From: Paenibacillus montaniterrae | Lineage (GTDB): Bacteria; Bacillota; Bacilli; Paenibacillales; Paenibacillaceae | Length of the DNA: 64,000 nt | Direction: 5' to 3' | Assembly (NCBI RefSeq): GCF_018403185.1 | Contig: NZ_BOSE01000002.1 | Coordinates: 620,001 to 684,000, forward strand | In this document: piece after piece, positions 45,280-53,929 of the stretch | How positions within the stretch are numbered: position 1 is the first letter of the stretch | Layout of the letters: each line of letters begins with the position of its first letter | Made by a program: the position numbers and the translations under genes | Notes under the pieces: generated by a model | Seen by the model: only the letters and a program-made list of their open reading frames with translations | What the model was told of the DNA's origin: nothing | Database searches by the model: none

Positions 45280-45978
45280 CTAATCCCCCAATCTATATCC
45301 GATTCCCCAAATGGTGCGGATGTACACAGGATTGGAGGGATCCTGCTCTATTTTTTCCCGCAGTCTGCGAATATGGACATTGATCACGTTCTCATTGCCA
45401 ATAAAGTCTTCCTGCCATATAAAATGGAAAATTTGCTCCTTCGTAAACACTCTGCGCTGGTTAGTCATAAACAGCTTCAATATATTGAATTCCTTCGAGG
45501 TTAGCGGAATCGATTGATCTCCAACTTGAGCGGAAAAGGTCGCCAGATCGAGCTTAAGATCTTTATATTCCAGCATTGCCGCCGCCACAGACTGGCTCGC
45601 GGCGGCGAACGACTGCGTCGCTCTGCGAATCGCGGCATTAATTCGTGCAACAAGCTCAATCATGGAAAATGGCTTGCTTATATAATCATCCGCACCTAAT
45701 TCAAGCCCCAGCGCCTTGTCGATATCGCTGTCCTTGGCTGAAATAATGAGCACAGGCGTCGTGCTGGCTGCTCTAATTCGCTTCAGCAGCTCCAGGCCGC
45801 TCAGCTTGGGCAGCATAAGATCGAGCAGTATTAAATCAACTCGGTTAGTCTCCAGCAGCTGCGCTGCCGCTGCCCCGTCAAAAGCAGTCAGCACCGTAAA
45901 GCTTTCCTGCGTCAAGTGGCTGGCCACCAGCTGGCTAATCTCTCGGTCATCCTCAATTAGAAGAATTACTTTTTCCAC
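45280..45978 (-). CDS. Response regulator, OmpR/PhoB family
   Basis: About 232 residues from GTG 45978; an ATG at 46005 would add nine residues. Receiver domain with LLIEDD and phosphoacceptor Asp in LILLDLMLPKLSG (about 52), then the winged-helix domain (about 135-232) with FTKEQIFHFIWQEDF and VHIRRLREKIEQDP. It forms an operon with the kinase and probably controls the ABC genes downstream. The collagen-like gene upstream ends only about 30 bp from the outer start, without a visible terminator. Confidence 0.88.
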   Translation of the reverse strand: MEKVILLIEDDREISQLVASHLTQESFTVLTAFDGAAAAQLLETNRVDLILLDLMLPKLSGLELLKRIRAASTTPVLIISAKDSDIDKALGLELGADDYISKPFSMIELVARINAAIRRATQSFAAASQSVAAAMLEYKDLKLDLATFSAQVGDQSIPLTSKEFNILKLFMTNQRRVFTKEQIFHFIWQEDFIGNENVINVHIRRLREKIEQDPSNPVYIRTIWGIGYRLGD

Positions 45979-46035
45979 ATATACACGTCCATTCATTATC
46001 GGCATTCTAGTGCTAATTATAGCATTTGAAAGGAA

Positions 46036-46785
46036 TCATTGTGGAGATATAACAGAAACAGGAGTTATTTGCAAAGATAACTGTTTGAAATATAAGGATT
46101 GTAAAAAACTATTTGTTTGAACGTTAGCATAGAATTTTAAATGAGCGTTTGGCACCGCCTGGAATACACCCACATTATAGTAAGAATAATTCGAATAAGG
46201 ACTCGTTATATTGTAGCTAGTATTAAAAGGCGAAATCACAGTATTGTTGTAATCCGTTTCATAATTAACCGATACTACTGCATTATTATCAGGATTTGAT
46301 TCTAACTTGAGATAAATTTCATATTTATATTGCTGGCCGGACACAAGATTGCTCAGATCTTGATCGAAAACTAGTTGCTTGACGCCCAATACCACACTAT
46401 AGTCATTATACATATAGATGCTTCCTGTTGCAGCCGAACCAGTCGGCCCCGTTGGGCCTGTTAGCCCCTGTGGGCCAGACTCTCCTGTCGGCCCCGTTGG
46501 GCCTGCTAGCCCCTGTGGACCAGACTCTCCTGTCGGACCCGTTGGGCCTGCTAGCCCCTGTGGACCAGACTCTCCTGTCGGACCTGTTGGGCCCGTATTC
46601 CCCTGCAGACCTGTTGGACCTGTCGGGCCTGAGCGCCCTGCTCCGGTTGGCCCAGTCGGACCTGTTGGGCCTGTTTCGCCGTCAAACCCGTTCTGTCCAT
46701 TTAAGCCTCTTGGACCTGTTGGGCCCGTCGGACCTGTTGGGCCAACCTCTTGTTGGACCTGAAAGCTTTGGTTTTCTGTCGCCAT
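46036..46785 (-). CDS. Collagen-like (BclA-type) spore-surface protein 1
   Basis: 249 residues from ATG 46785 (AAAGGAG 10 nt upstream). A short N-terminal segment precedes about 110 residues of Gly-X-Y repeats, mainly GPTGPTGPT with a 15-residue unit ([15 protein letters not shown]) repeated three times. The C-terminal 125 residues form a beta-rich globular domain without Cys, as in trimeric BclA-like tips. Related proteins coat spores of Bacillus and Paenibacillus. The call as collagen-like is certain; spore location is inferred. Confidence 0.9.
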   Translation of the reverse strand: MATENQSFQVQQEVGPTGPTGPTGPRGLNGQNGFDGETGPTGPTGPTGAGRSGPTGPTGLQGNTGPTGPTGESGPQGLAGPTGPTGESGPQGLAGPTGPTGESGPQGLTGPTGPTGSAATGSIYMYNDYSVVLGVKQLVFDQDLSNLVSGQQYKYEIYLKLESNPDNNAVVSVNYETDYNNTVISPFNTSYNITSPYSNYSYYNVGVFQAVPNAHLKFYANVQTNSFLQSLYFKQLSLQITPVSVISPQ

Positions 46786-46794
46786 ATCTACCAT

Positions 46795-47126
46795 ACTCCT
46801 TTGCTAAAATAGTTTTTCAATACCCGCCAAGCAGATGAAGCAACTTTATCTGCAACTTCCTAATCCCCTCTCTGCATTCATAGGATATATCCACCTTGAA
46901 AGGCAGCTTACATTCGTCAGAGGAACTAGATGCTACAATCTTATGCTATGTATGAAGTACAAGCTTGTGTGGGACAAATCTACGCTGAAACAAAAATATG
47001 CGAATTCCCCATATTTTTCAAATCTGTTAGTTGTTTAAGCGGCATTCTGGAATCAAGTCACGGCAATTTCCAAAAAAGTATAACACCTTAATGGGACAAT
47101 CATTCCATGCAGACTATGTTAAAACG
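46795..47126 (-). other. Non-coding region with degenerate copy of the leader found before collagen gene 2
   Basis: No intact gene. On the minus strand GGAAGTTGCAGATAA (46847-46861) matches the segment before the second collagen-like gene (48187-48201), followed in both by a similar GC-rich stretch. In the second copy this lies inside a 65-codon frame; here the codon just before it is TAG. It looks like a decayed duplicate or a shared untranslated leader. Confidence 0.45.
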
Positions 47127-47165
47127 CAGCAAAGGAGAACGCCAGTAGTACGTCCTCCTTTGCTG
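47127..47165 (-). terminator. Terminator after collagen-like gene 2
   Basis: A perfect 11-bp stem (CAGCAAAGGAG / CTCCTTTGCTG) with a 17-nt loop, followed on the minus strand by GTTTTAAC. It lies 60 bp after the stop at 47226. Confidence 0.75.
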
Positions 47166-47225
47166 TAACACCCAGGTCTACAAATATTGGATAAATCTGT
47201 AAATAAAGATAGAACCATGCACCAT

Positions 47226-48131
<906 letters not shown>

Positions 48132-48140
48132 CAAGCTCCT

Positions 48141-48338
48141 TTACTTCATAGTGACTCTCAGCGGTTGCCAAGGCGGAAGCACCTTATCTGCAACTTCCAA
48201 ATCTCTTCCTACTGTTATAAGAAGTGTTGAACATCCTATGGCGTTCGTCGCATGAATAAGATACTGCATACTATCAATATGAATAGGAGCGTGAGTATAT
48301 GTCGTGCAATCAGATCCTAAATGTGAGAGGCTAGTCAT
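48141..48338 (-). CDS. Possible small protein upstream of collagen-like gene 2
   Basis: A 65-codon frame (ATG 48338) that ends 10 bp before collagen gene 2. Its second half is protein-like (SMQYLIHATNAIGCSTLLI, then DLEVADKVLPPW). No ribosome binding site is visible, and the matching region before collagen gene 1 is broken by stops, so it could instead be an untranslated leader. I do not recognise a family. Confidence 0.35.
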   Translation of the reverse strand: MTSLSHLGSDCTTYTHAPIHIDSMQYLIHATNAIGCSTLLITVGRDLEVADKVLPPWQPLRVTMK

Positions 48339-48411
48339 TAAGGTACATGAATAAACTGCTTCGGGGGTATAAATGCTGTCTTAAGTTTCTCCCAGCTGTC
48401 AGGAAAGAAAG

Positions 48412-49275
48412 CTACCATTGCTGCAGCATGCAATGCATCAGACGTTCTGCCTCGGAATGAAAGCCGAGCTGCTCAAGCCTGTCCTGCAGCTGCCGAATTA
48501 GTCGCACATGATCAACGTAATAATGCTGGCAATCTCTCACGAACGCCAGCAGCGTTTCAATTTCAGCACTGTTAACAAAAGCGATGACCTCATCCCAGGC
48601 ATCATTCCAGCTATAACAGGAAAGCTCCAGATTGCTCCACGGATGCGTTCGACGTTGAACTCCCGCTTCTCTTGGCTGCAGCGGCATAATCCCTAAACGA
48701 TCCGCTGTAGTTAAAACGATGCTGGCGGCGCGCTTTTCGCGCAGCTGCTTCACATATTGATAGGGCGAATCGATCTGCTTAAGGTTAAATTGCTTGACTG
48801 CCCGCTCGCGAACAATTTCCTTTTGCTGCTTCCACTTGCTGTAATCAAAATATTCGGAATGCTCCGCATGCTCTCTTTCCTGCAAAAACTGTTCATAGGC
48901 TGCCTGTGATTCAAAATTATTGAATAAGAAATCTTCATGTCCCTGCAGGCTCAATGAAAAAAATTCAAACAAATTATTAGCGACAATACGTATGCAATTG
49001 CCGAAATCCATTGGCGAAACGCAGATAACAGGTGCTTGGCTTAAATCCTTAGTTTGTCCAAAGTCCGTAAGCAAGGAATAGTGCACACCGTCACATCCTG
49101 TTGATGCAAACATAATCGAATCACAGGGTGAGCAGTTATATGCGCCATTATCATTCGGTTTAAACTGTAAAAAATATCCGGTCGGCGTTTCCAAATAAGG
49201 AACCTCTTTTGCGATTTCCTTTTCCCAGCTTATTATACTGCTTAACAGCTCTGGCATCTCTGCATGACTTGACAT
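48412..49275 (-). CDS. Hypothetical protein, possibly SUKH (SMI1/KNR4)-like
   Basis: 287 residues, cytoplasmic, ATG 49275 behind GAGGTGAG. The N-terminal 130 residues recall the SUKH fold, seen in immunity proteins of toxin systems (ASTGCDGVHYSLLTDFG; VICVSPMDFGNCIRIVANN). The C-terminal half is helical (WNDAWDEVIAFVNSAEIETLL). No toxin gene is beside it, so an immunity role is speculative. Family assignment is by general pattern only. Confidence 0.6.
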   Translation of the reverse strand: MSSHAEMPELLSSIISWEKEIAKEVPYLETPTGYFLQFKPNDNGAYNCSPCDSIMFASTGCDGVHYSLLTDFGQTKDLSQAPVICVSPMDFGNCIRIVANNLFEFFSLSLQGHEDFLFNNFESQAAYEQFLQEREHAEHSEYFDYSKWKQQKEIVRERAVKQFNLKQIDSPYQYVKQLREKRAASIVLTTADRLGIMPLQPREAGVQRRTHPWSNLELSCYSWNDAWDEVIAFVNSAEIETLLAFVRDCQHYYVDHVRLIRQLQDRLEQLGFHSEAERLMHCMLQQW

Positions 49276-49295
49276 AACGGCTCACCTCAAATGAT

Positions 49296-49694
49296 TTAGT
49301 TACTTCTAGTATAAGGTAATATATCCACAGCAGTAATAGTCGGTGGTCGAGTGTCCTTTTGAATATTGCTTTGCAACGTGTAGGTTATTCGCAAGCCTGC
49401 CGTCAAGTTTTCCTTTGCTTGCTCTGGCACATTGCTTACATCAAGCCAGTATAGATTATCACTGTAATCTTCTCTAATGATTTCATCAGTTGTTTTTGTC
49501 AAAATTGTCTGCAAATCCTCCTCAGACATTTGGTTATCTGTACTGATCAGGTATGAGCTTTTATGGTTTTGGCTTTGCCCCAGCACGATGCCTTGCTCTT
49601 CCAGATCATTTGGCGGGGCGGGTGCTTCATTTGTGTTGCTGCAGCCTGCTGCAATACATATCGTGCAAAGCATGAGCAAAATTAGTCGCTTTAT
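49296..49694 (-). CDS. Small lipoprotein with apparent ATA start (DUF3221-like)
   Basis: About 132 residues. The lipobox is CIAAGC, followed by an Asn/Pro-rich spacer and a compact domain (GIVLGQSQNHKSSYLI ... DNLYWLDVSNVP) that loosely resembles DUF3221. The only spaced start for the strong AGGAGG site is an ATA codon (49694) 8 nt downstream, which would give IKRLILLMLC, a normal signal peptide if the first codon were ATG. GTG 49703 is part of the binding site itself and too close. The start codon may have mutated from ATG to ATA. Confidence 0.65.
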   Translation of the reverse strand: MKRLILLMLCTICIAAGCSNTNEAPAPPNDLEEQGIVLGQSQNHKSSYLISTDNQMSEEDLQTILTKTTDEIIREDYSDNLYWLDVSNVPEQAKENLTAGLRITYTLQSNIQKDTRPPTITAVDILPYTRSN

Positions 49695-49815
49695 GAGATA
49701 CACCTCCTCTTAAGCGCATATACAATCGGACGCGAAAAATCATAATATGGTTTCACACAAATGAAGTGTAATTAATCTCCACATAAAATTGAGGCTGAAC
49801 TGTAAGCCTCTGTAT

Positions 49816-50027
49816 AGGTTAAAGTGAAGATCTAAAGAATCTGGATAACGTTAAATGATCCGATTGGAGGCGATGGGCATTCTAACGAATATCCATAATC
49901 TTAAGTACGGAAAGCCACGTCAAATACGGGGAAAACCGCCTAATAAGACTCTGAGTATTCCTTAGAATGAGAAAGGCTTCATTGGTCACACATAACGTTA
50001 CCCAGTTTCCTTAGCAACTAGCCATTC
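49816..50027 (+). repeat. 0.2-kb palindromic repeat, copy B
   Basis: About 212 bp. The left end is AAAGAATCTGGATAACG and the right end CATAACGTTACCCAGTTTCC, nearly inverted to each other. TCTAACGAATATCC in the left half is mirrored by GTATTCCTTAGAAT in the right. It matches copy A in the same orientation and copy C inverted. The 80 bp on either side hold no gene. Confidence 0.85.
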
Positions 50028-50123
50028 TTTTGCCTGCATTTCAGCCCTTACTTTTCAGACGGTTCCTATTTCTGAGGCTGCTTGCTGCCGAACAAGCGCC
50101 AGTCGTTATGGCCCTGCTCCAGC

Positions 50124-50994
50124 TTACTTGCGCTTGGCAACTGGAATCCAGATTTCACTTTTGTATTGTGGATTGCTCGTATCCGGACTTTCATTCCACA
50201 GCATTTCTGGTCCGCCCGTTAGCTCATAGCCTGAGCCAGGCAGCCATTCCGCGTATATTTGTGCCCACGTATCTTGAACCGTCTTCGGAAAAGGTCCAAC
50301 AGTTGTAAATACAGCCCAGGTTGATGCTGCCACCGGCAGCACTTCCCAACGCGCATCAGGCTGCTGCGTCGTTGCAACGCCCAAATATTGGTCCAGCTCG
50401 CTTCCTTCAGCAACTCTCTCCGCAAAATTTGCTGACACTGAAAGCATCCCCTGCGGTTCAATATTGCTGAGCGCCTTTAGCTCGGCAATATCCTTCTGCG
50501 TCACGCTTTGCCCAAGAGAGGTGACCTGCGAATTCTCTCCTTCAAATAGCAGCGTGATCCGTTTCTTAATGCCGACAATCGAAAATGCCTGCTTGTCTTC
50601 AATACGGTATTGCATAGCTGTTCCTCCTTTAATCGTTAGCTGGAAGGTCATTGGCGGAATAGCTTTAAGCGCTGCGCCGCTGCGCCTTGCTTCACTTGGA
50701 GTCAAGCCGTGAAAGGCCTGGAAAGCGCGGGCAAATGAATCTGCTGAGTCGTAGCCGTATTTGACAGCCGCATCAATAATTTTAATGCTGCTGTCGCTCA
50801 GCTCCAGTCCTGCCAGCGTAAGCCTTCGCAGACGAATATACTCGCCCAGCGAATAGCCCGACAAAAAGGAAAATGCGCTTGAAATGATACTCGGAGCAGC
50901 AGGCAAGCCGTGCCGCCTGTTGCAAGTCGATCTCCTCTGTCAAGTTCTCCTCAATATAGCGCATAGCCAGGTTCAACTGCTTCAATCCATCCAT
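50124..50994 (-). pseudogene. AraC-type regulator with GyrI-like effector domain, broken by a frameshift
   Basis: The N-terminal helix-turn-helix (from ATG 50994, [31 protein letters not shown]) and the rest ([31 protein letters not shown], then a GyrI-like effector domain of about 150 residues ending IWIPVAKRK) lie in different frames. One extra T in the TTTT run at 50870-50873 would rejoin them into one 290-residue protein, a common AraC/GyrI architecture. It is either a recent pseudogene or a base-calling error in a short homopolymer. Confidence 0.85.
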
Positions 50995-51092
50995 TGGAAT
51001 GACCTCCTTAACTGCATACTATCAGGAAACTGTGCAAGCAATCCGACAGTTATGTTGCTGTTTTTGCAGGGTAATGAAACTATGCTTTTTAG

Positions 51093-52340
51093 TCACATTG
51101 CCCGATTGCGATTGCGATATTGCTTGGGCGTTATACCCGCATGCTTCTTGAATACTTTAATAAAATGCGCCTGGTCATAGAAGGCAAGCCTTGCGCCAAT
51201 GGCCGAAATCGTATCATTGGAATGATCGAGCAGCTTTTTTGCTTCTTCTACACGCTCGCGTTGAATGTAGTTTATTAAGGTAAGGCCCGTCTCTTTCTTA
51301 AATAGCTGTGATAGATAGTGCGGATTCAAGCCTGATACCGCTGCAAGCTGCTGCATGCTTATTTCTTCAAACAGATGTAAATAAATGAACTCCTTACTCA
51401 GCTGCACTGCCTTGGATACGCCGTTAGCGCGAATTTGACTAACGCGCTCTGTAAAATCGAGAATTGCTCCTACGACGGCAGCTTCAACCAGTGCCAAATC
51501 ATTCAGCTCCTCGACATGCCTAATATGCAGATCGCATAGCTTGGCGGTCAGTTCTTCATCGACTCCGCCTTCGGTGGCAGCGCGGCTGCTTAAGGTGATC
51601 CCGCAAATTGCCAGATTTTTAACGCTGCGCAGCTGGCTTCGACTGGATTGGACACCGATTTCACTAACATTGCTTATAAACTGAATAAGCTGCTTCATCA
51701 GCTCGGCTTTATTCCCTTGGCGGATAAAGTCCAGCAATTGACTGCTCGTCGCTATGCCTTCCTGGAATATCGAGTATTCTCGCCAGTCAGCCAGCTCAAG
51801 CTCCAGCTGCTTTTTCTTTTTACTCATTTCGTACTGCAAATTCATTTGAATAACATCTGTAATATCGAGTGCCTCCTGATTGACCATCCAGTTTGCCGAT
51901 ACGCAAATATGCAGGCACTGCATTTGATCTACGCTTTGCAAATTGCGCAAATAGACGTTCCATTGCGCCTGCTCCTCGATCGTCATGCCTTGTTCATTAA
52001 ACAGCTCGCTCAAGGAGTAGTCAGCTGCTCGTTTTCGGATCGTTGGACCAATTACGATTACTGCAAGGCATCGTCCATTGCGCTTGACTGGCACGACAGC
52101 AAACTGCTCCATATAGTTCGTCAGGTGAACAATAGGACCGTTTAGCTCCGTTTTATGCTCCACAACGGAGCGAAAAAGCTCTACCGGATCAGCAAGAAAA
52201 GGATGCTTTGCGATCCCTTTGCTCCAGTACAGCTCCTCCTGCAAGCTCTCTGTATATTGGCAAAACACAGGAAGCTGCAAGCTTTCATGAATCAGCTTGC
52301 ATAAATAGCTCAGCTCAGGATAATCGCTCATTGCGATCAT
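51093..52340 (-). CDS. AraC-family transcriptional regulator with long sensor region
   Basis: 415 residues. The N-terminal 150 residues look like a ligand-binding alpha/beta domain (AVVPVKRNGRCLAVIVIGP). A helical linker follows, then the AraC helix-turn-helix (about 315-415) with HYLSQLFKKETGLTLINYIQ and FIKVFKKHAGITPKQYRNR. It is divergent from the symporter-hydrolase operon (118 bp apart) and is the likely activator of it. ATG 52340 follows GAGGTGAG. Confidence 0.85.
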   Translation of the reverse strand: MIAMSDYPELSYLCKLIHESLQLPVFCQYTESLQEELYWSKGIAKHPFLADPVELFRSVVEHKTELNGPIVHLTNYMEQFAVVPVKRNGRCLAVIVIGPTIRKRAADYSLSELFNEQGMTIEEQAQWNVYLRNLQSVDQMQCLHICVSANWMVNQEALDITDVIQMNLQYEMSKKKKQLELELADWREYSIFQEGIATSSQLLDFIRQGNKAELMKQLIQFISNVSEIGVQSSRSQLRSVKNLAICGITLSSRAATEGGVDEELTAKLCDLHIRHVEELNDLALVEAAVVGAILDFTERVSQIRANGVSKAVQLSKEFIYLHLFEEISMQQLAAVSGLNPHYLSQLFKKETGLTLINYIQRERVEEAKKLLDHSNDTISAIGARLAFYDQAHFIKVFKKHAGITPKQYRNRNRAM

Positions 52341-52418
52341 TAAGTCTCACCTCTTGATTCCGTACAATTTTTCTATATATCATACCATAATCACTAAAAA
52401 ATTTATGCCATAATCCTT

Positions 52419-52432
52419 TGAAAGCGCTTTTA
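52419..52432 (+). promoter_or_regulatory. cre site upstream of the symporter operon
   Basis: TGAAAGCGCTTTTA fits the CcpA core with one mismatch at the right arm. It lies 26 bp before the symporter ATG, inside or just after the promoter, so glucose repression is likely. Confidence 0.65.
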
Positions 52433-52457
52433 ATTTCTTTTTATGGAGGTGTAGTTT

Positions 52458-53912
52458 ATGGCAGCTAATGGTGAGGTTCAGCCAGCTTCCAATAGCAACA
52501 ATGAATATCCACGACTTAAAGCAAGCGAAAAGCTGGCACTTGTAATCGGCAATACCCCGAATACGTTTCATTATCAAATGATTCAGATGTACCTGTTATT
52601 TTTCTATACGGATTATATGAAAATTAACCCTGCATTTGTTGCCAGCTTATTTTTGGTGGTGCGTGTTTTTGATGCTTTGTTTGCTCCCGTTTTCGGCGCC
52701 TTGGTTGACAAAATGAAAACGCCATGGGGCAAGTATACGCCATGGTTCGTCATCTTGGGTATTCCGTTTGCGATTAGTGGATGGCTAACCTTTACCGTAC
52801 CAGACTTGAATGAGACTGGAAAACTGATCTATGCGGTCGTGACCTATTTTCTTTACAGCACATTTGCTTCCATTATTACAATTCCAGGCAATGCGGTCGT
52901 GCCTACGGTTACGAAAAGAATCGAGGACCGCATTACAATTGGACAGTTCAGCTTTCTCTTCATTATGCTAGGAGCCCTTGTTGTTCAAGTCGGGATCGTA
53001 CCTCTATATAAAGCGCTTGGCGGAGGAAATGATGCAAAAGGCTTTTCTGTTTTAATGCTGGTAGCAGCTGTTGCCACGATTATGATCTCACTCTATCAAT
53101 CTTACACCATCAAGGAAAAATATATAGTAGCCAAGCGCAAGGATGAAAAGTCGCCGTCCTTTACCCAGATGCTTTCCGCAACCTTTACGAACAAATATGC
53201 GATCATCTTATACATTTATATGTTTGCAAGCGCGATTTCCTCCGGGCTTCGTTCTGGTGTGCAAATTCATTTCTACAAATATTTCTTCCATAACGAAGCG
53301 TTAATGTCGATTATGGGGATTGTTGTTCTAATCCCGACCTTGATCGGCGTTGCATTCAGTCAACGGGTTATTCGACGCTTTGGCCTGAAAAATACCGTGC
53401 TCGCAGGCGTAATTGTTAACCTGGCATTATGTCCGGTTATGCTTTTCATTCCAGCCAACAATACAGGTCTGGCTATTCATATTGCAATATCCGTTATCGG
53501 CAGTTTATTTGGCGGCTTCGGCAGCTCCGCCCAAGGCGCGTTAATGCCGGCCGTCATTGATTATACCGAATGGAAAAGCGGGCTGAATCTAAATGCATTT
53601 ATGAGCTCCTTCAATGGCTTTATCCAAACGTTCGCAACTGCTATCTCAGGAGCGATTGCAGCCGGTGCGCTAAATTTGATCGGTTATGTGCCGGACGTGG
53701 AGCAAAGCAGTACAACACTGTTCGGGTTTAGAGTTATCTTCGGGGTGCTGCCTGGTATTTTAGGCGCATTTGCTATATGCATCGCATGGTTTGATCTTAC
53801 GGAGGAGAAGCAGCGCGCTATTTCCAATGAGTTGATCGAAAGAAGGAATGCTGCCAATGCCGAGCTAGACAGCAGCAATCAGGAAGAAAAGAACACAAGT
53901 GAGAAGAAATAA
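52458..53912 (+). CDS. Sugar:cation symporter, GPH/MelB family of MFS
   Basis: 484 residues with about 12 membrane helices. The N-terminus has the MelB-type arrangement (FYTDYMKINPAFVASLFLVVRVFDAL) and the family loop DKMKTPWGKYTPWFVILGIPF near residue 90. GPH proteins import glycosides or glucuronides with Na+ or H+. ATG follows GGAGGTG. It is followed after 17 bp by a hydrolase, so the imported compound is probably that enzyme's substrate or product. Confidence 0.9.
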   Translation: MAANGEVQPASNSNNEYPRLKASEKLALVIGNTPNTFHYQMIQMYLLFFYTDYMKINPAFVASLFLVVRVFDALFAPVFGALVDKMKTPWGKYTPWFVILGIPFAISGWLTFTVPDLNETGKLIYAVVTYFLYSTFASIITIPGNAVVPTVTKRIEDRITIGQFSFLFIMLGALVVQVGIVPLYKALGGGNDAKGFSVLMLVAAVATIMISLYQSYTIKEKYIVAKRKDEKSPSFTQMLSATFTNKYAIILYIYMFASAISSGLRSGVQIHFYKYFFHNEALMSIMGIVVLIPTLIGVAFSQRVIRRFGLKNTVLAGVIVNLALCPVMLFIPANNTGLAIHIAISVIGSLFGGFGSSAQGALMPAVIDYTEWKSGLNLNAFMSSFNGFIQTFATAISGAIAAGALNLIGYVPDVEQSSTTLFGFRVIFGVLPGILGAFAICIAWFDLTEEKQRAISNELIERRNAANAELDSSNQEEKNTSEKK

Positions 53913-53929
53913 TTAGGAGGATGATCAAG

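Noticed and set aside
46418..46762. Pro/Val-rich frame opposite collagen-like gene 1
   Set aside because: It is the complement of the Gly-Pro-Thr repeat and has no start signal.
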